Counted from the first letter of the stretch, positions 23,871 to 35,892 are shown. The stretch is DNA of 64,000 bases from Isoetes taiwanensis (GCA_021234155.1 JAJEKV010000051.1:7102761-7166760), one strand, 5' to 3'. Numbers and translations are program-made. Notes: generated by a model not told the origin, from the sequence alone.

Positions 23871-24603
23871 ATGACAAGGAAAAGGGGAGACCTGAACATG
23901 GCCACCAGAAAGAGGTTGGCTGAGGAGAAGAATGAAAGCAGCTACAAAAAGATATACCAATTTAGGAGCTCCGTAGTGAAGGGCAGTCATGTAGGAAATG
24001 CCAGTAATGTTAAGGAGGCTCAGAAAGACAGCAGCAATGCAGATGATGGAGCTATTGGTATGAAGGACAAAAGCAAAACACATGCTGATAGACCAGAGGA
24101 GGTGATGGAGATAGATCTTATTGCAGACAAAAGTGGGAATGCAAATAAGGCCACTAGAAAATCTGTCCATGAAGGAGCAAGCAACGAAATTCCTATCAAC
24201 ACATCTGAGGGGATATTATCTGCACGTCAAACTAAGGTTTGCAAGGTTTTTCTTAATTTGTTTCTATGAGATTAGATGGGCAGCAACTAGATCTGATAGC
24301 TGGTAGAAGACTGCTCATCTACTAATCTATTAATCTGGAATTTATAGATAACTTTTGTCTAGCAGTTGATCTAGTTATGATCTCATGTTGATTAAGTAAA
24401 CTGTTGTGGCTTCGTATATGAATATGTTTTCCAAATTGTTGTTTTCAAAAGTGCCCAATATTTCTGAAAATTGCGTTCCATCCAAACTATTTTTGTCAAA
24501 ACAACTTGCCTATAGTTAATCACTCGAAACTCCAAACCCAATGTATTAGGGTTTCAAGGTGGGGACAATGATTTTCATGGCATGGGTGTGAGGTATTCAA
24601 CAT

Positions 24604-24639
<36 letters not shown>

Positions 24640-25953
24640 GGAATTTTGAAATTACAAGGCCTTTTGTAATTTTATTAAACAATTGGGTTCTTTGGAATTT
24701 CGAAATACTAGGGCTTTTTGAAAAGTAAGCCAATATTTTGACAATTTTAGGCTCCCATGTTAGTGTTGCTATATACAAGGCTTGTACCATATGGCTGGAG
24801 AAATCAAAGTTAAGACATGTCCTTGCCCAAAACAAATTAAAGCAATGACCAATATGCCAATTTCAAGTTGTTTTTATATTGGATGCTTAATTGTTAATCT
24901 CTAGATTGAGTTCGGCCGATCTTGAAATCCTCTGCTAAATTTGAGGCAATTCCTTGCTCAATGGAAGCTCAACATAACAAGTGCAATGTCTCAGCCCCCC
25001 CCCAAAATTTCAGTACTTGGTGAAAGATGAATCATGTCATTAGGGTTTTTTTTTAGATTAAAAAAGGGCCTTCAAAACATGCCAACTAAGCCAAATGAAG
25101 ATAAACGAACCACCAATCAGAAATCAGAGCCTGACAGGTCCAGTCAGCAAAACTGTTATAACTAACTCACTGGATCACATTTTCTAGCATAACTGTTGAT
25201 AGAAAAGTCCAAATGATCTTTCGTTTAGTGCAATAGATAGATCTCGTTGAGATCTTTCTAACCTTGGATGCTTTGCACATATTTTAACCACTTATGATTG
25301 TCAAAACTCCAAGTAGTGAGTTAGTTATAACTGTTTTGCTGACTGGATTACCAGTTCTGTTTTCTGATTGGTAGTTCATATAGCTTAGTCAGCAATTCTT
25401 AGAAGGCCCTTTTATGATCTCAAAAAATCCCTAATGTTTAGCCACCAATACCCTTTACCATGCCTTTTTCTTTTGGCATAGTAGTCTTGCCGAGCCTATA
25501 GCCTTTCTTGCAATTATACACTATCCACGTAGCAGTTCCACCTCAACAAAGTCGAAATGCCATGCCATACAACGTGAGCTTTTCAGTTTTTGAAATCAAG
25601 GCTAGATAAGTTCAAAAACGGCAAAAAAAATAATACTAATAGAGATGGGAGGAGGCTCTTCCTCGAGCTTGTATCCTGCATTTGCAATCCATTTTGGACC
25701 GCATTCTTTATGAAAAGCAATAGCTTCAACACGTGCCTTTAGATAAAGTGATTTTGGTAGATACATGGGTTGTCTTTTGAAGGAGTTTTGGTGGTCATTC
25801 TGTCGTTTTTAGGTTGTGTTTGTAGCTATTTCAAGGGAAGGCATCTTATCAGATTTGATAGCATTGAAGCTGCTGGGCATAGACTTGGATACAACATCTC
25901 ATGCTAGAGAAAAAGCTCGGGATTTGACTGGATATTTTACAATAGAAGGCTAA
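23871..25953 (+). CDS. Candidate two-exon gene, unknown basic protein
   Basis: Exon 1, 23871-24236 (122 codons), begins MTRKRGDLNMATRKRLAEEK and is hydrophilic throughout; it ends at AAG|GTTTGC in phase 0. A compatible phase-0 last exon, 25813-25953, follows TTTTTAG and encodes VVFVAISREGILSDLIALKL and onward to a TAA. Joined, the protein would be about 168 residues: a charged, lysine-rich N-terminal two thirds and a short Leu/Ile-rich C terminus. The intron contains the second copy of the 183-bp repeat. No family recognised. Splicing is inferred from site and phase only; exon 2 could belong to something else. Confidence 0.35.
24425..24606 (+). repeat. 183-bp direct repeat, copy 2
   Basis: Partner of 23258-23440, ending in a run of about 30 T. 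The copies are 1167 bp apart and lie upstream of, and inside, the candidate two-exon gene. Confidence 0.9.
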
Positions 25954-26690
25954 AAGCATCTACTGACCATCCAACCTACTTAATCTGGCTTTCCACCATT
26001 GCAGCTGCAGGTATTACAACTTCTTCAAGAGTCATCTTACATACATGTAGATCTATCTGTGTAGCTTTATTCTTTTAGGATCGGCTCGCATAGATTATTT
26101 CATACATCGACCCCGTCTTTTCTTTATTGTTTTAGTTAAATAGCCAATCCGGAGGACTCCAATTCCAGGTAACTATACAATTGAAAAAGTTGGAGCCCAA
26201 ATTTCTGCCTAGAAGGGCCTCCATGAGCCAGGCTATCATCATCCATGCCACTCTTAGCAGAGCAAGAGCCTTAATACACAAAAACATGAGGATGACATGC
26301 TCTGTTGCGCACAGATGAATGGCCACCCGAACCACTGTTGAAGGAATGTGAACTATTGCTCTTTAAGCTACTCATATTGAATGTGTGGAGTGTTCTATGC
26401 CATGATCTATGATCTGGAATATCTACTATATTTTGTGATGTTTTAAATATGATAGTAATGGCCTGAAAAAAATGTTGTTCAAGATGGTAGGCTATGTGCA
26501 TCTGGAGCATCAAGCAAGGATGCCAGGTATGATTTCCATTCTCAAGCTCGCTTGCAATACATGGGTTCGATTCCCAAGGAGCTTAATACTACTGCTGTTA
26601 TATTTATATTGGCTGAGGAAGATAGATACACTTCTGGTTGTTGGGTTATGGTATATCTTAATGTAGGTAGTAAATAATTGTTAACCATTA
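25954..26690. other. Intergenic DNA with a tRNA-type B-box word
   Basis: No gene. At 26561-26576 GGGTTCGATTCCCA forms a T-arm-like hairpin and matches the pol III B box, but no A box or acceptor stem pairs with it, so at most a decayed SINE. Confidence 0.35.
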
Positions 26691-27530
26691 TGTAATGTTC
26701 GTATTCCAAATTTAGGGTTTCCTTCATAGAGGTTAGGATTTAGTCTCATGTGGAATATTCCTTGTTGGTCCTAGCTCGAAGGGCTAGGATTCCATATAGC
26801 AGGATTTAGCCCATTCTTCGATGGATTGGTGTGCCATGTCACTTCCTCCCCCATTCTTCAATGTGTCACTTCCTCCCCTGCTTGCCTCAACCAAAAAAAA
26901 AGAAAGCCCCAACAAAAACGCCCATCTCCAGCACAATATAGAAGTTGGGTCATCAAATTATGCTGGCGATTATTTCTGTGCAGCCACGTGGCATATGCCA
27001 ATAACGCGGAATGGAAATCGGGACACCCATTCCGCACAGCAGGTAAATTTTAGGGTAAATAGCCGGTTAATGGCCGCAGAGCTTCTTGCCAGAGTAGCTA
27101 GCTTTCAGATTTGGTGCAGAGCTGAGTTTTCTCATCGAGTTTTCTACAGAGCTTCTCACCGAGTTTCTGTTTCCGAGTTCTTGCAGAGCTTCTCACCGAG
27201 TTTTCTACAGAGCTTCTTGTAGAGCTTTCGGATCTTCTTGCAGAGCCAGATTTCTTGCAGATTCTTGAAGAGCTGGGACGATGCCGGAGGAAAACTGTAT
27301 TGTAAACAAGCTGTTTTATGTCCCCACCGGAAGAAGAGGCTCATTTGAGCTAAAAGCTTGGTTTGGCTGCAGAGCTTCTGTTCTTGCAGAGATTTTCTGT
27401 TCTTGCTCTTCTGTTCTTATTGCAGAAATTTTCAAGCTTGAAGACTCGATTCCCCAACTTCTATATTGTAGGGGAAGGGGAGCCCCTGCTTCCCTTCCCC
27501 TATACAAAGGAAGAATAAACGATCTCTAAT
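26690..27530 (+). mobile_element. Possible LTR or solo-LTR fragment with GAGCTTCT repeats
   Basis: The block 27070-27260 repeats (T/G)CAGAGCTTCT and CGAGTTTTCTACAGAGCTTC several times, and the region starts with a promoter-like stretch without coding sequence. Such pentanucleotide-scale repetition is common in plant LTR leaders. I found no clear target-site duplication, so the ends are approximate. Confidence 0.25.
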
Positions 27531-28438
27531 CCGCCACTTGCAGGCCATCGACAAAAAAGCCCATCGGACGGCCACAAAGTTTTTCAAAAAAAGTTGACCC
27601 ATTATTTAACGCCTGAAAGGCTCATTTGGGGAACCTAATAATTGAGCTTATGTCGTACTAATAGACTATCAAACATTTATTTTGGAAAGGGTGAGCCAAC
27701 GTAATGTCCCCAGCAAAGACTACCAAGGGCATCGAGCGAGGGATAGAAACACAACTGAGGCGAATCATTGGTAGCAGTCACTAAGTATGGAGGTTCACCG
27801 ACTACAACGAAATCGACGGTCTGATCAAATTGAAGGCTGATTTAATAATGCCCACATATATAGCTTGGCCTGCTGTCACATATTAAGATGGCTCATGGAA
27901 AAGCTCAAGAAAATCATTCCCCTTCCGGAATGAGATATAAAAATAGCACATAACTTACGGAGTTTGCCCGTTTGCACAACAAAATAAGAGAAGCTGAATG
28001 CACAGAACTCAAACTGTACTATAAAACAACTTGCACTTTTAACAGAGAAGAAAATGAAGAACAAGGAGAATGACAGAAGAAGACAAAATTAAACAAAAGA
28101 CAGCTACCCTTTGGGTATTGAATTTTTAACATGTTGCAAAGCCACAGTTTGTGCAGAGTCCAAAACCTGGATCTGATTGCAAGCATGTCCAATTTAGTAT
28201 ACTGCTTCTAGGTTATGGTCTGGCTTAATTTAGAAACTCACACCTGAGCTTGCATACTGCTTTAAGCTTCCTTACTAATTTCTCTGAACATTGCATAAAG
28301 CTTTCTTTGGCACTGCTATGCAGAAACTGATGAAGCGTCTGCATCCATGTATTGGGGTTTAGTTCAATGTACAACCCATGTCATTACTTGTAAGTTGACA
28401 GAATTTTTAATAACCAGATTTCAAACAGCTGTAAGCAT
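27531..28438. other. Intergenic, nothing recognised
   Basis: No ORF, RNA gene or strong repeat that I can support. Confidence 0.4.
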
Positions 28439-29098
28439 TCAACTAGGGTCCCCTAGAGGACCGCAGAACTCTGCTGCCAAAACACGTCGTTTCATCCGCG
28501 ATTTTGCTTGCCTTCTACGAGCTATGCGCCGTCTTCTTTCCGAAGAAGTCTCAGAACTTTCTGGTGTATCATATCTCGGGCCTGTTGGTGTAAACTTTGG
28601 ACTCTCAGGAGGTGTCCAACTTTTAGAATTACACATAGGCAATGGCGCAGAGGTAGACTGTTCTAAGTCTCTTTCAAGTGCCGCTGTTGCCAATGCTTCT
28701 TCCATTTCCTCTTCTTTGCACCCTGTATGTCCGATATCCTTACTAGGATCTTCAGCACCTACATGTTCAGGGCTATTATGGGTGCAGAAAGGTATAGAAA
28801 TAGATTGCTCAGTGTCATCCATTTCAAAAACCTCAAAGGTTTTCCCCATAAGCCTAAGCATCTTTTTAGGTCGTGAAGTTTCCTGAGAATTGGCCATATG
28901 TAATGCCTGCCATGCCAATGCCCGCTGCTTTGCTTTACGCCGACGAGCCATACGCCGCTTTCTTTCAGTATAACTTTCTTTATGTTCAGGAGTCGCATAT
29001 CTAGGATTATTACGCACAGACAATGGCGTCAAACATGATTTGTGTTCACCACACATAATGGCAAATGTCTGTGACGAACAAACATCATTATTCATCAC
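28439..29098 (-). CDS. Unknown ORF with a duplicated RRRK motif block
   Basis: 219 codons, hydrophilic and clearly protein-like. Two blocks share a pattern: residues about 33-62 (RYATPEHKESYTERKRRMAR, then RRKAKQRA) and about 173-203 (RYDTPESSETSSERRRRIAR, then RRQAKSRMKRR). Between them lies an acidic region with Ser/Thr-Pro sites. The basic blocks could be nuclear localisation or DNA-binding segments. Similar Arg-rich, position-repeated leaders occur in some transposon-encoded helicases, but no helicase is present here. The ORF ends at GGPLGDPS-like sequence with no obvious partner exon. Host gene and transposon fragment are both possible. Confidence 0.45.
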   Translation of the reverse strand: MMNNDVCSSQTFAIMCGEHKSCLTPLSVRNNPRYATPEHKESYTERKRRMARRRKAKQRALAWQALHMANSQETSRPKKMLRLMGKTFEVFEMDDTEQSISIPFCTHNSPEHVGAEDPSKDIGHTGCKEEEMEEALATAALERDLEQSTSAPLPMCNSKSWTPPESPKFTPTGPRYDTPESSETSSERRRRIARRRQAKSRMKRRVLAAEFCGPLGDPS

Positions 29099-30364
29099 TT
29101 CCTTTCAGAGCTTCGTATATTGCTACAAATATGGAAAAATATAAAGAATATAAAAACTATAAAGAAGAATATGGCGTTAACAACAGACAGATAGGAAAAA
29201 CACAAGTACCATCTATTTAGTTCAAATATTATAGCATCACAACCAACCACTAAAACACCCTGCTTCATATACCATTAAGAAAACTCATACTCGTCATCAC
29301 CACTGCTCAATGAAATAAACTAAAATATAATCAGCAGGCAGTTTCAACTTCATCGATCATTAAAATGCCAAAACACATAACCATTGTGGTATCCTTGAAA
29401 GCCAGAAAAATTAACAACGTATTGCTACACCTTTTACTGCCAAATCTGCACTTTAAAATGCATTCAATTCAAATGATCCCTTCATGTGTGTATGAAAGTC
29501 TAGCTCATCTGATGTCTGTAATGATAAATTTCAACAAGGCATGGGCACAAAAAGAATTTAAAACACTTCAAATGATGGACCTCAATCGTATGTTTTCCAA
29601 TGGCAACTAAACTCTACAGGTCATTTGTTCTGTGAGGCTTCACATACCAATTGAGCTTAAATGCATTACGTTCTATCAATAACCACAAAAAAAAGATTTT
29701 TAGCAAAAGAACGGTGTTATTCCTACTAACATAACATTATTCGAGCAATATCTCACAAAAAAAAAACCTCCCGTTTCATGCAAAGAAGCAAGAAAAAACC
29801 CATGGTAAAATCAGTAACTTTAGAAGGCTGAAAGCAAGCAAAAAATACCTTGAGTTATCCTATGGCATAGGATTAAGATGTGCCGGATCAAGGGAGCGCC
29901 GCCTACGACTTAGAAAACCCTCAAAGCAGAAAACGAAAAATGGCGCGTTCAATCCGAGCCGTACCCTTAAGCCTGTTTCCGTATTGACAGTTTGTGTACC
30001 CATAAAATCGTCAAAGGCCGCTTTCTGCTAAATCCAGCAAATCCAGATCGCCCATTGCTATTATAGTTGATATTTTCCATGTCACATGTCGGTCACATTT
30101 CCTCCAAGCACCATTTTTCAAGTCTATCTATCTATCTATTAGTGTCGTATTATGCTGGAGAAAAGTGCTACTGTGTTTTATTCTAAAATCAAATGTCTCA
30201 AAACAGTTCCTTATGTGTGGTTCCTTGTTTTGGCCTAATGTCAATAAGTACTTAATGTCATTATCTTGGGCAATTGTTGTTTTGGGTGGAGATAACATAA
30301 GATTTGGGAAGGTTGAGTGGTGTATTCGTATGGCGAAGGAGTATTTTGCTGATGTCAGAAATTA
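29099..30364. other. Intergenic, nothing recognised
   Basis: AT-rich, with a (TCTA)n run near 30123-30139. No supported gene. Confidence 0.4.
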
Positions 30365-30699
30365 GGATTTGGAATGGCAGTGGTTGGTTTGGCTAGGTCG
30401 AGGGCTTTTCTTTTTAGAAGTGCTTTGTTGCCGATGGTTTCGTGGGCACGTGGAAGCGATGGAGCAGAGGTGGAGCGCCTTCCCATATGCCGCTGGAGAT
30501 TTTTGCCATATCCTCTTCCAGTCCGAGATGAGTGTCGTCTTTAAATTTTGGGGTCGTGGCAGCGTGTTCTCCATCGTGCTAGTTGTGTTCATCTGTTTGC
30601 TCTTAATTCGCCTTCGTCTGGTAGTTGTGTTCATCTGTTTGCTGTTGCAATTACCTTGTGGAGTGATCCTGTGTTGCGGTGTCGGGCCTGCACCTGCTT

Positions 30700-32223
30700 T
30701 TGGAATCGAGGTGAGATGTTGAAGAGGGCAGCTAGGTGTAAAAAACAAACTTTACCTCCTGAGGCCAATTTCTCTTATATTGATGATGCTTTCTGTGTGG
30801 GGAATACGAAGGGGAGCTGCAAAGGCAGGGGTAGATTAGATAGTGAGGATGAGGGTAGTGGGTTGCTGGATGTGAGCCTTACCCTAGGATATGCTGAAAA
30901 TGATGTCCCGGTGAGCATGTTTGACAGACTCGTGGATTACCTAAAGAATGAGACTGTTGCAGGTCCGAGCTGGATCATTTGCGTCGTCATGGAGTGCTCA
31001 GAATGACGCTGAGAACACCTCAGGCTGTGAATGCTGCTATCAAAATGTTCTTTGGTTGGGAATCCCAGAAGCCAGCAGCATCCTGCTCATCTGCAAGGCC
31101 TTGAAGAACACAAGGATGCATTGCTTTGAGGGACTCGTTAGATATTGCCTAAAGGACTTTGGGAAGGTTCACTTCAAAGTTTGCCTTCATAACGTGAGTG
31201 AGAAACAGATCGAGATGGGCAAAGATCTGTATCTCCTCCATGGTGCAGGTGATCTCAAAAGTGTTATAGTATTGGACAACAAGAACTTGCTGCATAGAGC
31301 CCATCATTTTGTGAAGTACCATGGGAGGAAGCAGCTTTCTGCCTCCCTTGTATACACTGTGTGCCGGATGCTGAGGACGGGGAAGTTTATACTATCTAGC
31401 TAGTGGATCTTGCCTACTAACTGTGTGTTCATTTCAAAGCATCGTGTGAAGGCAGTGTGGAGAATAATGCTCAATCCATCGCAGGCCATGCCCAGTGACA
31501 TTCGTTGTGTTATATTTAACATCCCTGCAGGTATGCAACTCGTTGAATGATTGGTTAAGGCGAGGAAGAGGTATTACGATGATGCATGCAGCCCTGGAGA
31601 TGGAGATGAATGGTTTGTTGATATTGCTGACGAGGAGTTTAGGCCTGGGATGGAGGGGATGTCTGAGCAGCCTAATTTCATTTTCTTGGACTCCATTGAT
31701 TACATGATGGCTAATGGCATGTTTGCATTTCTTTGCTTTTCGTTTGCAGTTAGTTATTCTTTTGCACTCCTTAATTGTGCCAGGTTGACAAGATGGAATT
31801 GATGTGCACGCAGGAACATGCCTCTGCCAATGCCTCCTGTTGCCCATGTGGAGAATGGGTAGCAAGATGTCGTGGAGTCTTTCACTCCTCCTGACAGGCC
31901 ATCTGAACCTGCACCCCCTCAGGCTCCCTCCGTGGAGAACCTGATTTCCACTGGTCTCTCACATCCTCCTGTGGCATCTGCAGAGGCAGAGCGGGCTCAT
32001 GTGGCATCTGAGTTGCTGACCAGTGTTGTGAATATAAACACTCTTGCAGAGATAGTTGCAGCTTCTGTGTGCCTGCTTCGTATGCAGCTGGGACGCCTAT
32101 TCCATGAGCTGGAGGAGACCATTGGAAGTATGGAATGGGATGAAGTTGCAGTGTCGGCGAGGGAGAGGCAAGCTCTCAGGAGCCACATGAACCTGGCATG
32201 TACGGGAGTTGAGGCATATTGAC
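30700..32223 (+). pseudogene. Rep-like (HUH/YxxK) initiator of a eukaryotic transposon, decayed
   Basis: Three rolling-circle Rep motifs appear in order. A motif-I-like VSLTLGY lies at about 30867. A motif-II position HLRRHGVLRM starts at 30976; in HUH proteins this would be His-x-His, and here the second His codon reads CGT (Arg). Motif III VRYCLKDFG with YxxK lies at 31140-31163. Around them are conserved-looking stretches (TPQAVNAAIKMFFGW; LYLLHGAGDLK). Frame changes occur between motifs II and III, and in-frame stops lie at 31401 and 31549, after which the same frame stays open to about 31770. A further frame from about 31870 to 32221 reads PPDRPSEPAPPQAPSVENL and an alpha-helical tail. 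The overall plan recalls HUH elements such as Replitrons; the exact family is from memory. No helicase follows, which argues against Helitrons. Confidence 0.55.
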
Positions 32224-32545
32224 AGGTTCTCTCTCAGGCTTTGAACCTCTCATGCTGTGGATTGTCCTCCTAACAATTGCCGCAAGGAAATGACAGGTTG
32301 GCGAGGAGGCATGCACAGGCATTGAACATCACCACCAATTGATTGAAACTATTTTGTTATGGGATTTTAAATGATTCTCTGTTATTTCTTTCTTTCTTAT
32401 AGTTGCATTGCATTGTGTGGATGCAGCATGATTTGTTTTTCTATTCTGCATGAATTCTGCAATAAGAAAACTAAAAAAATTGAGACGATGGGAAACTTGC
32501 ATTCACATTGGCATGCTTGAGCACTTGCATGGGATTAGCCCTCTG

Positions 32546-32581
32546 GCATAATGAATCGCCCTTTAGGGGGTTCCATTATGC
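32546..32581 (+). other. Long hairpin 0.3 kb downstream of the Rep-like ORF
   Basis: GCATAATG pairs perfectly with CATTATGC. Inside, AATCgCCC pairs with GGGGGTT (one bulge each side, one G-T) around a TTTA loop, about 15 pairs in 36 bases. Terminal hairpins are typical of rolling-circle transposons, so it may mark the 3' end of the Rep element. Confidence 0.6.
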
Positions 32582-32613
32582 TAGGCGAAGCTTCATGGGA
32601 CCGATTATGTCGG

Positions 32614-32630
32614 TGGGGTTCAAGTCCCCA
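32614..32630 (+). other. T-arm/B-box-like hairpin
   Basis: TGGGG-TTCAAGT-CCCCA matches a tRNA T-arm and the pol III B box GGTTCAANTCC. No acceptor or D arm is found, so it is not called a tRNA. Confidence 0.35.
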
Positions 32631-32639
32631 TGTTTCTTC

Positions 32640-34881
32640 TTGTTATATCTCTGTTTGATATGATGGACAAGAGAACTGTTGTGCTGTTCTCCTTATAAAA
32701 CAGACATGTGTGGGAGTTGGTGATGTGGAGCGATTTTTGCTGTTGTTGCACAAGCATGCCTGCTGCAGTCCTGCCTCTCTCTATTCCAATCTGTTTTCAC
32801 ATGTTCTTTTGTGTTTGAAGTGGAGGGTATGTAACAGAATGCTGTGGCATCCACCTGTAGTGTTCAATAGGAATGGAGTTCGTTTAAGCCGTGCACAATA
32901 GTAACCATATTCAAGTCTCTTGCCATTGAAGGGCACAGGTTGCTCATCAGAGCTTCTGCTTTTGAACATGTAGTGTATGTGTGTTTGGTGTTGACTACTC
33001 AGTATGTACATGGTTGACTTCAAAAGAATACAATTGTGACCGTTGGGTGACGTGGAAAATGGGGTTTGACCCCATCTTATTTTTGGATGGACGGCCCTAG
33101 TTTATGGGTTTGTAATATTCCATGGAATATTCTTTGGATCAAGGGCCAGGGTTGGACGAGTATGAGGGTTGGACGAGTATCAATATGTGAGGTTAGATTA
33201 TATTATTAGATTAATTGGATGCATGGTAGCAGTTTTTATGTTGCGGTAGCATCCTATTCTATAGGACACATTACAACAACCACACTAGTGAGTTGAACAC
33301 AAAGTCTCATGATACAATGACTTTGCAGTGGACAAAATGCTCCAACATGTCCTCCCCCAAAGCTAATGCCGGTCGAGGGCCTCTCTAGAGAGACCCTTTT
33401 ATTTTTCCAACTTCCACTCGTTAATAGCTCAAAGGTAGTACACCATACCAAACCCTAATACCTACATTTTATTTATTAGCAATTAAACCATATGACTGAG
33501 AATTAAAATTCATTTTAATGTCAAATGTGGCACAAATAGAACTTGGTAATTTTAATGTTTCCGTTATACAAGTAAAAAAAGAAATAAACTCTCTTAATAA
33601 TTGAACAAATGTTCATATGGAGAATGCATTAATTTGGAAAAGTGGTAGAATTATCCCAAATTTTCAATTTTGAGCTATTTTGAGACAAATTTGCACCAAA
33701 ATCTTTTGGTATGTACATGCATGTATTCAGGGTAATACACTATCTTTCAGTTTTAAGGCAAATTTGGGCTGGATCATTTTTTGGTGTTAGATGATGCATG
33801 TTGTCGATAAAGGCTGGTTTGTACTGCTTTTTGTAGATGCCCATGTGTGGCTTATGGATTTCTATCCTAGGACAGAGGCAACAATGTCAGGGCGAAATCA
33901 TTGGGTAAGACCAGAGTTGCTTTTGCTTCATTTTTTTGCTTTAGAGCATATCAAAATCTACTTTGGGTGTTGGCCAGAATCTGCTTTGCCTTTATCCTAT
34001 TCCGTAGAGAGTGGCTGAAGTTCCATTTGGCTTCATCCTGGTATGTTGGAGCTGACCGAAATCTAGTTTGAGTTCATCCTGGGCTTTAAAGCTGGCCAAA
34101 ATCATTTTTTTGTTCATCCCAGGGTTTGGGAGTTGGTTGATTGATTTTGGTGTTGGATTCTTGGAGCTATACCAAGGTCTTTGCTAGGAAAGCATTCCAG
34201 TTTGTTGTTTGATTCTTGTTTTTTTGTCCTTAGAAATGTTTGCAATACAGATGATATATCATCTAATATGTCATAGAGCACAATTACTCCAGTCTCTCAT
34301 GTTCAAGAAGTGTCAAAGGCCCAATGGAACAATGTGGTGAAAGATGGAAAGGGGATTGTGCTAGCGTATCAGAACACCAAAATGCAAAAAGAGAACAAAT
34401 GAAACAATGCAGTGAAAGATTGAAAAGGAATTGTTGGGAGATAAACAACCAAAACCACAAAACAAAATACACAGATAAAGAGTTCATGGAGAACATGGAA
34501 CAAGAAAAACAAATGGAGACAACAAAGTTTGAAGGAACCGAAAAGATGAACCCAGGATAAGGAGGATGAGCAGAGAAGATAAGGCGAATGGAACAAATAA
34601 ACAATAAATGGAGCAACCACGGTGGCCAAAAAAATAGAGAACCTACAACATAAAATCAAAGAGCAACAGGAAGAAATGGAAAAAACAATGCACATGTAGA
34701 TAAATTAGAGTAAGCAATCCAACCAAATGCATTTAATAAGAGAGTCCATGTGAACAACCAATAGGAAGATATAATGCATGTTTGCAAAGATCACCAAGAA
34801 GCGTGTGTGCTTTAATTTGTATGAAAGTTCAAGCATTTTGTTATGTTGTAATTCTAAAACCAGGCTCACTATTTTTCTTCT
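32640..34881. other. Intergenic with old short repeats
   Basis: 33935-34150 holds three to four diverged units of about 60 bp containing CC(A/G)AAATC and TTCATCCTGG. GGGTTGGACGAGTAT is doubled at 33150-33180. No gene supported. Confidence 0.45.
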
Positions 34882-35105
34882 TTGCTCCCTTATTGGTTTT
34901 CTGCAATGACCATGAAAAGTGTAGGGAAAGCTGCACTTGCTATGGTTGATGAGGTTCGAAGGCAATTCAATATAGTTTTTGGGCTGATGAAAGGGACTGT
35001 AAAGTCAAACTACAAGAGCTGTGTTAAAATTTCAACAGATGCTATCAAAGAAATGATCCCTCCTGGGCCTCTCGTGATGCTTACATGATTGATTGTTGGG
35101 GCACT
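34882..35105 (+). pseudogene. Vacuolar H+-pyrophosphatase fragment
   Basis: Encodes [20 protein letters not shown] and onward through [27 protein letters not shown], then [14 protein letters not shown]. This is a membrane-plus-loop portion of the proton-pumping pyrophosphatase that acidifies the plant vacuole. A serine codon normally before IKEMIPP is missing, and the proline after VMLT is replaced by a TGA, after which LIVG still reads. Only about 70 of roughly 760 residues are present, with no neighbouring PPase exons seen. So it is a single-exon or retro-fragment, not a functional gene. Confidence 0.85.
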
Positions 35106-35892
35106 TTGACGTATCTAGTCTTTCAAAAGTTTTGGCATTCGCATTAGTCTCAAGAGTTTAGGTATTGTACCAATTCCATCTTGCTTTTGACATACTAGTT
35201 GTTGCTTTGAAATTTTTCTTACACCTGTGTTGGACCTTGTAGATTGCAATATGAGTATCTAATATAGGTGGCGCATGGAATAATGCCAAGTATATTGAGG
35301 TGCGACAAATGGACAGCACTTACTTAGTTATTTTGGGATGCAACTTTGATGTCTCTCATGTGGTGGTTTTAGAGCCCATTGGCTTTTTATGTTTATCTTT
35401 CGAGGTGAAATCAAGCTAAAAATGTGATACCTAACCCAATTACACAATCCAACCCACCCCTTCCCCAAGTCTGCATTACTGCTAGTTTTAAGGATTTAAT
35501 TTTTTGAATAAAGTAGCAATTGTATAATTTTAATATCAAAGATTAATCGAAAATCAATTGAAAGGCTAATCAGAAGCACGGTTTATATGGGATGACGTAT
35601 TTACTATTTATGACCGATTACATTGCATCCAAATTCTTTCTTTGAGTTGTGAATAATTCTGGGAGCCCAGGTAGCGTTCCAATCATCCATGCATCGCTTC
35701 AACTTAACTTCACAAATACATACTCAGATTGTTCCAGATACATGCTTGGAGTGAATGGGTGAACTTGACACAGAGGATTAAAAAAGATAAAATTTAGGAA
35801 TTTTGACTAAAATTTTGAGCTTGTATGTATATATGTTCCTAGAATTAACGGTAGGGGAAGAAGAAGAACAAAAAAAAAAGAAAAAAAAAGTC
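35106..35892. other. Intergenic, nothing recognised
   Basis: AT-rich with an A-rich run at 35870-35889 just before the minisatellite. Confidence 0.4.

Noticed and set aside
26555-26580. tRNA gene at GGGTTCGATTCCCA
   Set aside because: The T-arm pairs, but no acceptor stem, D-arm or anticodon arm fits upstream.
28347-28886. Plus-strand 179-codon ORF opposite the 219-codon ORF
   Set aside because: The minus-strand reading has charged, motif-duplicated protein character; the plus-strand one is its antisense shadow.
32560-32640. tRNA gene around GGTTCAAGTCC
   Set aside because: Only the T-arm is present; no seven-base acceptor pairing was found.
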